Below, piece by piece: positions 8,131 to 16,426 of a stretch of DNA of 64,000 nucleotides; the first letter of the stretch is position 1, and every line of letters begins with the position of its first letter. Both the position numbers and the translations under genes were made by a program. The DNA comes from Chitinispirillaceae bacterium. GTDB taxonomy: Bacteria; Fibrobacterota; Chitinivibrionia; Chitinivibrionales; Chitinispirillaceae. The notes below the pieces were generated by a model that made no database searches, was not told the origin of the DNA, and worked only from the letters and a program-made list of their open reading frames with translations. The DNA is taken from the NCBI GenBank assembly GCA_016929595.1, contig JAFGIN010000056.1, positions 32,969-96,968 on the forward strand, given 5' to 3'.

Positions 8131-10088
8131 ATTGAACTCCCTAATAATGAACGAATAGTCTGATTAATAACAGCTGAATCTGGAATATGTTCCTGTTCCA
8201 GTTCTCTGGCAAAAGGAACCGGCATATCCGGAGCACCGAGAAGAACTGGAGCATCTTTAAGATTTTTAAAGCACTCCTTAACTGTAAGAGCTATTATCCG
8301 ATCTCCCAATCCACTCATCGCACTACTCTCCTGAACCACCAGGAGCCTTCCGGTTTTTTTGCACGACTCAAGAATCGGTCCGATCTCAAGTGGTGATAAT
8401 ATAAATGGATTCCACACCTCTGCGGAATAGTTCTGTGAAGAAACTACAGATAAAACGGTTTCCGCCATCGCCCCGAAAGCTACAATTGTGAGATCAGTTC
8501 CATCACAATACTTCCGTGGACGAAAAATTGCGTCAATATTTCCATCGAAATGAACATCAGAAGGTTTTCCCCAATAGAGCTTTTTGTGTTCGAACACAAG
8601 ACAGGGATTGGGATCATAAAAGCCAGCAATGATGGCCTCAAAATGCTCCTGAGGTGTTGACGGATAAAAAACTTTCAACCCTGGAAATCTCCCCCAGAAC
8701 CCTTCAAATTCGCCTGAATGAAACGGGCCGAGGGTTATCCCCCCCCCACTCGGAAGCCTGAAAAGCAGTGATGCGCTCTGATCAGTCCGGTAGTACCAGG
8801 TGGCACAATTTAAACTGAGCTGAGTAACTGCATCAGTACTGAAATCGGCAAATTGAAACTCCATAATCGGTTTTCGACCAATCTGAGATGCACCAAGACA
8901 GAACCCAACTGTCGCTGATTCACAGATTGGCATATCAATCACCTGCTCCGATCCAAACTTATTAATCAGACCTTTACAGGTTTTAAATACTGATCCATAG
9001 ACACCGATATCCTGTCCACAGATAAAAGAGTCCGGATTGTGCTCTAAAATGTAATCTAAAGCTGCAGCAACAGCGCTTTGATTTCTCAACCCTTTGGCAG
9101 AAAATGGAGCGATTTTGATAGTACTTTCACGAGGTGCATAAGGAGTTGAAGGCAGTGAAGTTACAGATGGTCTGCTGAATGAAAGCGCTTCGGTAACAAC
9201 CTGATCGACCAACACGTCGATCTCTTCATGCAATGATTCGATATCTTCTGAACTCACACCCCTTGCGATCAATGTTTCCTTAAGGCGTACAAACGGCTCC
9301 CGTAAAAGCCATTTTTCATACTCCTCTTTTGGTACATATTCGGCATTATCATAGACAGCATGTCCCTCAAGACGAAGGGTCATGCACTCGATAATGCGAG
9401 GAAGCGAATCTTCAGCCATCCCCTGCAACGCATCATAAACCGCACTATATACCTCCCAGACATCGGTACCGTCAATGGTTTTACCCTCGATACCATATCC
9501 GACTGCCCGGTCAGAAAGTTTTTCACAATTGTATTGTAAAGCTGTTGGCGTTGAATAGGCATAATGGTTATTTTCAATTATAAAAAGTACCGGTACTCTG
9601 TGAACAGATGCCAGATTGAGCGATTCATGTATATCGCCAGTACTGCTCCCTCCGTCACCAATCGTCGTCAACCCGAAAACCTTCTCTCCCCTGCTTCGGG
9701 CAGCCCACACTCCACCAACAGTAAGTGCGACCATACTTCCCAGATGACTTATCATCGGAAAACGGCGTTTTAAAATGTCTCCATGATGAACATTCCCCTC
9801 CCGGCCATGTGTCGGGCTGTTTGAATTAGCCATGTACTGACACATCAATTTGAGAGGATCCGCCCCGGAGACCAGATGTCCCGCAAAATCACGATGCATA
9901 AGAGAAAGAACATCGAACCCGCTTCTGAACGGAAGAGTCATGCCAACTGACGTCGCTTCATTACCCGAACAGATTATAACGGTACCCTTAACGTGCCCTT
10001 TTTTAAATAACTCCTTGATTTTAGTCTCCATACTGCGTGCTAAGCATATGTAATAATATGCTACCTGATAGAGACTGTCCTGATCCAT
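8127..10088 (-). CDS. 2-oxo acid dehydrogenase E1, fused alpha and beta subunits
   Basis: ThDP-dependent E1 component (653 aa) of the branched-chain 2-oxo acid / pyruvate dehydrogenase type with alpha and beta chains in one polypeptide. The alpha half (about 1-310) carries the ThDP motif from G144-D145-G146 to N173-N174 (GDGGSSTGDIH to ENNHYAYS). The beta half (about 325-653) begins after a Ser/Pro-rich joint and contains ICESATVGFCLGAS, FQFADF and RLPSGGG. It should decarboxylate a 2-oxo acid and reductively acylate a lipoyl group. No E2 acyltransferase or E3 gene is in the window; instead the next gene, overlapping by 4 nt, is a lipoyl-KASIII fusion, the likely acyl acceptor. Substrate unknown. 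First gene of the minus-strand operon, divergent from aconitase. Confidence 0.93.
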   Translation of the reverse strand: MDQDSLYQVAYYYICLARSMETKIKELFKKGHVKGTVIICSGNEATSVGMTLPFRSGFDVLSLMHRDFAGHLVSGADPLKLMCQYMANSNSPTHGREGNVHHGDILKRRFPMISHLGSMVALTVGGVWAARSRGEKVFGLTTIGDGGSSTGDIHESLNLASVHRVPVLFIIENNHYAYSTPTALQYNCEKLSDRAVGYGIEGKTIDGTDVWEVYSAVYDALQGMAEDSLPRIIECMTLRLEGHAVYDNAEYVPKEEYEKWLLREPFVRLKETLIARGVSSEDIESLHEEIDVLVDQVVTEALSFSRPSVTSLPSTPYAPRESTIKIAPFSAKGLRNQSAVAAALDYILEHNPDSFICGQDIGVYGSVFKTCKGLINKFGSEQVIDMPICESATVGFCLGASQIGRKPIMEFQFADFSTDAVTQLSLNCATWYYRTDQSASLLFRLPSGGGITLGPFHSGEFEGFWGRFPGLKVFYPSTPQEHFEAIIAGFYDPNPCLVFEHKKLYWGKPSDVHFDGNIDAIFRPRKYCDGTDLTIVAFGAMAETVLSVVSSQNYSAEVWNPFILSPLEIGPILESCKKTGRLLVVQESSAMSGLGDRIIALTVKECFKNLKDAPVLLGAPDMPVPFARELEQEHIPDSAVINQTIRSLLGSSM

Positions 10089-10352
10089 TTTTTCAGGATA
10101 TCTGACTAGAGTCTGGGCTATTTGACCTGAATTTAACCGATTTGAGGTAAGTAAACTAATAATGCTCCTCCGCTATTTAAAAAGTATAAAATAAGTATTT
10201 TAATTCTAAATAACCATGGATAAATCTAATTTACGAAGAGTGACATTAAAAAATTGGTCCTGAAAGCATTTTTAGAGTGATTTATTAATAGTTGAAACTG
10301 AAAAAAAGTATATTTTCAGAAAATTTTCACGGTTGAAAGAGGAATTGTATAT
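10089..10352. promoter_or_regulatory. Divergent intergenic region between E1 operon and aconitase
   Basis: About 260 bp, very AT-rich, between divergently transcribed genes, so it must hold promoters for both. A weak -35/-10-like pair (TTAATA, 18 nt, TATATT near 10284-10313) points to aconitase, whose ribosome binding site AGAGGAA stands about 9 nt before its ATG. No clear operator or hairpin was seen. Confidence 0.35.
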
Positions 10353-12290
10353 ATGGGAAAAAATCTGGTTCAAAAAATCCTTGATGCACATATCATCAAA
10401 GGGGATGCAATCATCGGTCAGGAGATCGGTATAAAAATCGATCAGACTCTGACGCAGGACGCCACCGGTACCATGGCGTATCTTCAGTTTGAATCGTTAG
10501 GCTTTAAAAAAGTACAAACTGAAGTTTCTGTTTCTTATGTTGATCATAATACGATTCAGGAGGGTTTTGAAAATGCAGATGACCATAAATACCTTGAAAC
10601 AGTTGCAGCAAAATATGGGATAAAATTTTCAAAACCGGGCAATGGGATCTGTCATCAGGTGCACCTTGAACGTTTTGGTGCTCCAGGAAAAACCCTGCTT
10701 GGCAGCGACTCACATACTCCAACCGGCGGCGGCATAGGCATGATTGCAATTGGTGCTGGTGGTCTCGATGTAGCAGTCGCAATGGGAGGTGGCCCCTTTT
10801 ATCTCACCTATCCGAAAGTTATAAAAGTTGAACTGACCGGCAGGCTTCAACCATTCGTTTCAGCAAAAGATGTGATCCTTAAAGTTCTTGATATTTTGAC
10901 AACTAAAGGAAATGTCGGAGCAGTAGTCGAATATAGCGGCCCCGGTATAGCAGGTCTCAGCGTTCCGGAACGATCCACTATCACCAATATGGGTGCAGAG
11001 CTAGGGGTTACAACATCAATTTTCCCGTCAGATGAAATTACACGACAGTTTCTTGCTGCTCAGGATCGTGAATCAGTCTATGTACCTCTTGCAGCGGACA
11101 GTGATGCCACCTACGATAAAACAATTACGATAAATCTTGATGAACTCGACCCGATGATCGCATGCCCACACTCCCCTGGAAATGTCAAATCGGTGAAAGA
11201 GGTTGCAGGTATTGCGGTTGATCAGGTTCTTATCGGCTCGTGTACGAACGCATCATTGCGGGACCTCACACTTGTTGCAGCACTTCTCAAAGGGAAAAAA
11301 GCCTCTCCTCAGGTTTCACTGGGAGTCGCCAGTGGTTCCCGCCAGGTAATGGAAATGGTTGGACGTGATGGATCACTGGCGGATATTATTGCATCTGGTG
11401 CCCGGATTCTCGAGAGTGCATGTGGTTTCTGCATCGGAAACTCTCTTGCCCCACGCACCGATGGTGTTTCAGTACGCACATCAAACCGTAATTTTTATGG
11501 CCGAAGCGGCACTCCGAGTGCAAATGTTTATCTCACATCCCCGGAAACTGCCGTTGCAGCTGCACTTGCAGGAAAAATCGTTGATCCCAGGGAATTCTTT
11601 AAAGGTGCATTTCCTGAGCTATCAATACCTAAACGGTTCACTATAGATGATACCATGATTCTGGAACCTTCAAAAACACCGGAATCAATAACTATTTTCC
11701 GTGGACCAAACATTGGCGATCCCCCCTCAAATGAAGCCTGCCCCGATTCAATAAAAGGTGTCGTCACCATCAAAGTCGGTGATAAAATCACGACAGATCA
11801 CATCATGCCGGCGGGCAGCAGACTGAAATACCGGTCCAATATTCCCAAATACGCCGAATTTGTTTTTGAACGTGAAGAACCGACCTTTGCATCACGTGCA
11901 GCGGAAAATCGTAAAAACGGTATTCACAATGTGATTGTCGCAGGTGAATCTTACGGTCAGGGCTCATCCCGTGAACATGCTGCAATCTGCCCGATGTTCC
12001 TCGGTGTCAAGATGGTCATTGCACGCACTATGGAACGCATACACAGAGCAAATCTGATTAATTTTGGTATCATCCCTGCCGATTTTGTCAATGCAGCTGA
12101 TTATGACAAACTCCAGGCCGGAGCTGCAGTTCAAATCGCCAATGTTCGCAATGCTATTACCGGAAATGGTGAATTGACGCTGGTGTCTGGAAAAGTATCA
12201 ATCCCACTGAAAGTATCACTCACAGAACGCGAAAAAGAGATGATCCTTGCAGGTGGGTTGATAAATGCAACAAAACTCGGAAAAGCGTAG
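10353..12290 (+). CDS. acn: Aconitate hydratase (short, Aquifex-type)
   Basis: Aconitase of about 645 aa, the compact class found in many deep-branching and anaerobic bacteria rather than the ~890-aa AcnA. It interconverts citrate and isocitrate with a [4Fe-4S] cluster. Cluster ligands are visible in GSCTNASLRDL and in ESACGFCIGNS (CxxC). The substrate-binding swivel domain follows at the C-terminal quarter with GDKITTDHIMPAGS and ESYGQGSSREHAA. The early motif LGSDSHTPTGGGIGMIAIGAGG is typical. Isocitrate dehydrogenase is also in this window (36 kb), so the oxidative entry of the TCA cycle is present, though the two genes are not linked in an operon. Confidence 0.95.
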   Translation: MGKNLVQKILDAHIIKGDAIIGQEIGIKIDQTLTQDATGTMAYLQFESLGFKKVQTEVSVSYVDHNTIQEGFENADDHKYLETVAAKYGIKFSKPGNGICHQVHLERFGAPGKTLLGSDSHTPTGGGIGMIAIGAGGLDVAVAMGGGPFYLTYPKVIKVELTGRLQPFVSAKDVILKVLDILTTKGNVGAVVEYSGPGIAGLSVPERSTITNMGAELGVTTSIFPSDEITRQFLAAQDRESVYVPLAADSDATYDKTITINLDELDPMIACPHSPGNVKSVKEVAGIAVDQVLIGSCTNASLRDLTLVAALLKGKKASPQVSLGVASGSRQVMEMVGRDGSLADIIASGARILESACGFCIGNSLAPRTDGVSVRTSNRNFYGRSGTPSANVYLTSPETAVAAALAGKIVDPREFFKGAFPELSIPKRFTIDDTMILEPSKTPESITIFRGPNIGDPPSNEACPDSIKGVVTIKVGDKITTDHIMPAGSRLKYRSNIPKYAEFVFEREEPTFASRAAENRKNGIHNVIVAGESYGQGSSREHAAICPMFLGVKMVIARTMERIHRANLINFGIIPADFVNAADYDKLQAGAAVQIANVRNAITGNGELTLVSGKVSIPLKVSLTEREKEMILAGGLINATKLGKA

Positions 12291-12414
12291 ATTAATGGTG
12301 AATGATTAATGGTGAATGATTAATGGTGAATGATTAATGGTGAAGGGTGAATGGTGAATGATCAATGGTGAAGGGTGAAGGGTGAAGGGTTAGTCACTCA
12401 GTCACTCAGTCACT
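12291..12414. repeat. Composite short tandem repeat tract (14-, 7- and 8-nt units)
   Basis: Directly after the aconitase stop there are four near-perfect copies of the 14-mer ATTAATGGTGAATG, then several AAGGGTG heptamers, then the octamer TCACTCAG repeated about three times (12391-12414). The octamer is the reverse complement of the CTGAGTGA unit at 63.5 kb. The tract looks like slippage-generated intergenic satellite DNA, not a coding or CRISPR structure. Confidence 0.9.
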
Positions 12415-12423
12415 ATCGAGCAT

Positions 12424-12741
12424 ATGAACACACTGATCTTAAGCGCCAGCCGGTACCGACGGCGAAGCACAACATCCATGTTGCTTAACCCTTTCATGGC
12501 AGGACTGCGGGAAGCTGGGGTCACGTATGATTATTTTTGCACGTTTGACCTCAAAATCGCTCCTTGCCGTGGAGATCTTGCCTGTTGGTTTAAAACAAAC
12601 GGGAGATGTGTTCTAAACGATGATATGACAAAGATTACGCCATTGTTCAGGAGCGCGGATCTGATAATTATTTCTACATTTTTTCATCATTGTACAAGTT
12701 TTGTATTGACATTTAACCGATTAAGCTGTAGAATATACTGA
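12424..12741 (+). pseudogene. Truncated flavodoxin-fold (NADPH:FMN reductase-like) gene
   Basis: The 105-codon frame begins like an iron-sulfur flavoprotein / NADPH-dependent FMN reductase: an early Ser/Arg-rich FMN phosphate loop (LSASRYRRRSTTSML), then IAPCRGDLACWFKTNGRC and DDMTKI, then ADLIIIST where family members continue into a PLYH-type loop. Similarity fades after HHCTS (near 12697), and the frame ends after about 13 unrelated residues. Family members are usually 180-200 aa, so roughly the second half is missing. The break coincides with the promoter of the pilin operon at 12706-12734. It is bounded on the other side by the tandem repeat tract. Probably non-functional. Confidence 0.65.
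12706..12734 (+). promoter_or_regulatory. Sigma-70-type promoter of the pilin operon
   Basis: TTGACA (12706-12711), a 17-nt spacer, and TAGAAT (12729-12734): a perfect -35, ideal spacing and one mismatch in the -10. Transcription would start about 7 nt later, at or next to the A of the pilin ATG (12741). No Shine-Dalgarno is seen before that ATG, so the mRNA may be leaderless. Confidence 0.75.
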
Positions 12742-13307
12742 TGAAACATAAAAACGGTTTTACCTTAATTGAGATGTCATTTGCAGTGATTGTCATTGGA
12801 ATCATTGGTGCTGGCGTAATGCTCACTCTGAACAGCTTCCTGAAATATCATACTCTCGAAAAAACAACATGGACTGTTTTCAAAGAATTTTCGACACTTC
12901 GCTCCAAAGCCATGAAAGACAACTGCACTGTCAAAGTTAACTTTTTATCCATAAACAAGTTTGAGATTCACACCGATCTGAATAACAACCTAACTGCAGA
13001 TGCAAATGAAAAACGGGATACTGTAGAACTTTCTTCTTTCGTAGTTTTTGGCCTGCCATCCAAAACGAAACCAAAAACAGCTCCGACCGGAACAACTCTA
13101 CCGAATGGAAATAAATACGTAACCGGCGACTGGGCAACAAATGGAATTATTATCGATAACACAGCCTCTGCAGTTGTCAACACTGGTGGTCTCTTTTTAA
13201 GCTCACCGGATTTCGAAAAACACACTTTCTGCGTTGCTGTAACCGATTGCACTCAAATATTCAAATTGTATAAATGGGATGGCAAGACATGGATCGATCT
13301 TCGGTAA
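12741..13307 (+). CDS. Minor pilin / pseudopilin, FimT/GspH-like
   Basis: Prepilin of 188 aa. The class III signal is textbook: a short basic leader MKHKNG, then cleavage before FTLIEMSFAVIVIGIIGAG, with Glu at +5 and one hydrophobic helix. The rest is an extracytoplasmic domain of predicted strands with a late Cys pair (FCVAVTDC). Leader length fixes the ATG at 12741, one base of which overlaps the stop of the upstream truncated frame. First gene of a four-gene operon of pilin-like proteins, comparable in order to the FimT-PilV-PilW-PilX minor-pilin sets that prime type IV pili. No prepilin peptidase or ATPase gene is in the window. Confidence 0.85.
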   Translation: MKHKNGFTLIEMSFAVIVIGIIGAGVMLTLNSFLKYHTLEKTTWTVFKEFSTLRSKAMKDNCTVKVNFLSINKFEIHTDLNNNLTADANEKRDTVELSSFVVFGLPSKTKPKTAPTGTTLPNGNKYVTGDWATNGIIIDNTASAVVNTGGLFLSSPDFEKHTFCVAVTDCTQIFKLYKWDGKTWIDLR

Positions 13308-13639
13308 ATGGTTTCACCATATTGGAAATTTTTTTCGCAATTCTTATTATCTCGATATCAGCAATAGTAATAGGCTTTTTCACACGAAATTCAGTTGATA
13401 ATTACTCAACGGCCCAACAGTCAGAACTTGCATATACCTGTGGAGAGGAAAAGCTCTCCGATCTCAAAGCAGCTCCATTGCCGGTAAGCGGAAACGACCA
13501 ATGCATTGTTGATAACTATACTTTTACAAGAGAGTGGACAGTTGCTTCAAACAGTGCACCCAGAAATGTGGTTGTTAATGTTAACTGGGTAATGATGGGC
13601 AAGACAAGGACCATAAAAGTATACGGAGTTTTGAAGTGA
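13289..13639 (+). CDS. Minor pilin, PilV/GspI-like
   Basis: Small prepilin-like protein, about 116 aa from the ATG at 13289 (an alternative ATG at 13274 adds five residues). The leader MDRSSVNG precedes the cleavage site and FTILEIFFAILIISISAIVIGFF, with Glu +5. A short periplasmic domain follows. It overlaps the 3' end of the previous pilin gene in another frame and the next gene by 4 nt, indicating tight coupling. Size and position match the PilV/GspI slot of minor-pilin operons. Confidence 0.8.
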   Translation: MDRSSVNGFTILEIFFAILIISISAIVIGFFTRNSVDNYSTAQQSELAYTCGEEKLSDLKAAPLPVSGNDQCIVDNYTFTREWTVASNSAPRNVVVNVNWVMMGKTRTIKVYGVLK

Positions 13640-14706
13640 ATAAAAAAGGTACAACACTGCTTGAAATTATAATTTACATATCACTATTTACGATTGTATC
13701 GATTTTTATCGGTACACAGGTTAACTCTCTGGTAAAAGCTTTCAGCGGAGGAACAAAAATGTCGACGCTCCAGGGAACAGCCCGTGATGCCCTTGCTGTG
13801 ATGGCGCGTGAAATAAAAAATACCGGTTTTAAGTCCTATCTTGCAGGAACGACTCTTATAATTCATCCGTCGGCCTCCTTTCCCGACCGCTCTTCGTTTA
13901 TTGCAGGAGAGGGGAATCCGGGAGATACCCTGACAATAGTTCATGTGCACCTGGAACAGAACGGCACATTTTCAGATACTGTCAGAACAAAATATTTCTT
14001 AAACGGTACAGATCTTTGTAAAACAACAAACAATGCGACGACCATCCTGTCAAACAATATTTTTGGTCTTCAATTTCAGTACGGAATACTGGGAGCCAGT
14101 GACACATTCATACAGCAGGAACCAATTGTCAATAACACCTGGTCACTCACCGGAGGCACCTGGGGTGGATCGCCGGGAGTCATTACAACAACCTCCAATA
14201 CCAATGTTTCTGCAGAGTGTCAGACGACTTTCAGTACCACACCCTGCAGATTGTCAATACAGTTCAGGGTAGAACCGAACGGGACAAGTCCTTCTGATAC
14301 ATTGTACTGGAAGGTTGTACCTGGCTACTCGTCAAATGCTGTCGGCTCGGCAGGTTTTAAGCCATCTCCTCTGGATAACGAAGTAATCATACCGGTTAAT
14401 GCCCTTAACAATGGAAAGATCGTTCTTAGTTTTAAAAAGGTCAGGGAAGGCTCTCTGGTGATAAAACATGTAATGGTACGCAGAATAGACCGGGGGGCAT
14501 TCTCATGGACAGACCTCCCATCTGCGGCAGAAAAACAATTTGTAAAAGCAATAAGAATCAATATACTATCAAGAAGCGCAGGCAAGACTAACACCAAAGA
14601 TAATACACCTGTCTTAATTGGTAATGAAACCATCCCAAGAGATGGTCCCTATTCGTGGCGAATCAACACCGTAACTGTAGAGATACCAAACAATGGTCTT
14701 TTCTGA
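13636..14706 (+). CDS. Minor pilin, PilW-like
   Basis: 356-aa prepilin starting with GTG at 13636, in a GTGA overlap with the previous stop. The leader MNKKG is followed by TTLLEIIIYISLFTIVSIFIG with Glu +5 and a typical N-terminal helix. The large C-terminal domain, with a Cys pair in CQTTFSTTPC, is unlike the short pilins and fits PilW-type minor pilins. Probably part of a tip or priming complex with its neighbours. The first residue of the mature protein (Thr) is not the usual Phe or Met but is tolerated by prepilin peptidases. Confidence 0.8.
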   Translation: MNKKGTTLLEIIIYISLFTIVSIFIGTQVNSLVKAFSGGTKMSTLQGTARDALAVMAREIKNTGFKSYLAGTTLIIHPSASFPDRSSFIAGEGNPGDTLTIVHVHLEQNGTFSDTVRTKYFLNGTDLCKTTNNATTILSNNIFGLQFQYGILGASDTFIQQEPIVNNTWSLTGGTWGGSPGVITTTSNTNVSAECQTTFSTTPCRLSIQFRVEPNGTSPSDTLYWKVVPGYSSNAVGSAGFKPSPLDNEVIIPVNALNNGKIVLSFKKVREGSLVIKHVMVRRIDRGAFSWTDLPSAAEKQFVKAIRINILSRSAGKTNTKDNTPVLIGNETIPRDGPYSWRINTVTVEIPNNGLF

Positions 14707-14726
14707 CTGTAAAAGGAAATAATACT

Positions 14727-16304
14727 ATGAAACTAAGTGTATGGTACAAAAACGACGGTTTCGCAGTTGTATATGGAATTGTATTGCTTCTGGTTGCTTC
14801 AATTGCAGGTGTATCACTAATAACAATTTCCCAAAAGGATAACATCGCCTCGATTGACCAAGTGAAAATGCGTGCAGCAGCACTATCGGCTGAAGCTGCG
14901 CTTACAGCGGTCGAACAACAATGTGAAAAACAGCCGGAGGTAATTGTTGAGATATTAAACAGCTACATTAATGAACAAAATAACACATCAGGAAAAGGCT
15001 GGCTTTTATCAACTGCAGATAAGTGGACACAGGAAAACAAGATTTCGCTCGATCCAGACGTACCCAATACGCCTCAATATTCCGCAAGAATTTTATCTTA
15101 TGACAGCACCAGCGGAGTTTTACAAGTGGAAGGCTATGGCTATGGCGGTGGAGGCGGGAAAAAGAAAGCAATCGGAATATATCAGCTATCAGGACTGGCT
15201 CAAAGTGCACCATTCGACCGGCACGCATTCTATATGATTGGTGAAGCACAGAGTTTTGATAAACCGGTCAATATATCCGGAAACGTTTACTTCGCTGGCA
15301 AAGTAGCATCAAATGGTACCACTCCCAGCGTTATCAATGGAACATTTCAGGCAATGTCAACAACCGAAACAGTTCTTTTTCAGAGCAGTTTTACATTTAA
15401 TGGTAATGCGCTATTTATGGGGCCCACCACCCTGCAGGGAGTTATGTACTTTAATCAGAAAGCTGGTTTCAACAAAACCGTGACTTTAAATGCCGGCCCG
15501 CAACAGGCAAAAGAGGATCTCTATTTCAACAATCTGATTTCGGGCAATGACGTCACTAAAGTATTTAATCTCAATGGAAATAAAGCTCACACAACCACCA
15601 CCTATCCGGTTTCTGCCGCACGGGTTACCAATGGTACGATTGTCAAGGATGGCGCTGCGATAGATGTCGCGGCCGCAGTTTCACTCTCACCCACAATAAA
15701 AGACCCGTTTCAATTTGATATTTCTGTAATACCAGCATCATATATAAAAACGGTCAGTGGAAACATTGATGCAGCAAAAATCAATGCATTATCAAAAAGC
15801 AGCACACTCTGGAAAGGGTATCTGGTAATCAAACCGGCAGCCTACGCAGCAGTGCAACGAAGCAGCAATGCCAGCACTAGTACATTAACCTGTAATACAA
15901 TATGGATAATTGAAAAGATGATGTTTTCCAACGATGGATGGTATGATTGTGCACCAAATACCATGACGATACTTTACTTTAGGTCAACAGGTCAGTTAAA
16001 TGGTCTAGGTTCAGGCGGGTATTTTCGCGGCTACATTCACGCAACCGAAAATTATAATATAACGTACGCATGGAAAGCGGGTAACAATTTTATCGGAGCC
16101 GTACACCATGTTTCTAAAACAGGGAAGTTCCAGATGAACTCCTGCACCGGTGTATGGAATATCACCTGGAGTGATGAAGTGATTCAACAACTCATAAATG
16201 ACGGTCTTGTTAAAGTTCCCGGGGGCGGAACTGCAGCAGGAACTGGTCAGTTAACGCTTTCAGATTTCAGCCTCAAACCGAAAATCATAGGCAAATATTT
16301 TTAA
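14727..16304 (+). CDS. PilX-like pilus assembly protein
   Basis: 525 aa from the ATG at 14727, which has AAGGAAAT upstream; the longer reading from 14655 would overlap the PilW-like gene by 50 nt and add no recognisable sequence. The leader MKLSVWYKNDG precedes FAVVYGIVLLLVASIAGVSLIT, the PilX/N-terminal class where the +5 Glu is absent. The very long Ser/Thr/Asn-rich remainder probably forms beta structure and is several times longer than classical PilX (under 200 aa). Four pairs of Cys are scattered near the end. The gene closes the operon; its long C terminus may be an adhesive or surface domain. Confidence 0.7.
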   Translation: MKLSVWYKNDGFAVVYGIVLLLVASIAGVSLITISQKDNIASIDQVKMRAAALSAEAALTAVEQQCEKQPEVIVEILNSYINEQNNTSGKGWLLSTADKWTQENKISLDPDVPNTPQYSARILSYDSTSGVLQVEGYGYGGGGGKKKAIGIYQLSGLAQSAPFDRHAFYMIGEAQSFDKPVNISGNVYFAGKVASNGTTPSVINGTFQAMSTTETVLFQSSFTFNGNALFMGPTTLQGVMYFNQKAGFNKTVTLNAGPQQAKEDLYFNNLISGNDVTKVFNLNGNKAHTTTTYPVSAARVTNGTIVKDGAAIDVAAAVSLSPTIKDPFQFDISVIPASYIKTVSGNIDAAKINALSKSSTLWKGYLVIKPAAYAAVQRSSNASTSTLTCNTIWIIEKMMFSNDGWYDCAPNTMTILYFRSTGQLNGLGSGGYFRGYIHATENYNITYAWKAGNNFIGAVHHVSKTGKFQMNSCTGVWNITWSDEVIQQLINDGLVKVPGGGTAAGTGQLTLSDFSLKPKIIGKYF

Positions 16305-16426
16305 ATAGTATTCCGGCAACTATACACTAGTAATTTCGCTATTGCTGATAGATTGTTAATCCAGTCCTGAAGAACAGGCCACCCGTTAGTATTGAATGGG
16401 TGCTATTTAATTGCCGACAATTAGTA

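Noticed and set aside
12291..12414. CRISPR-like array
   Set aside because: Units are 7-14 nt in direct succession with no unique spacers and no cas genes nearby.
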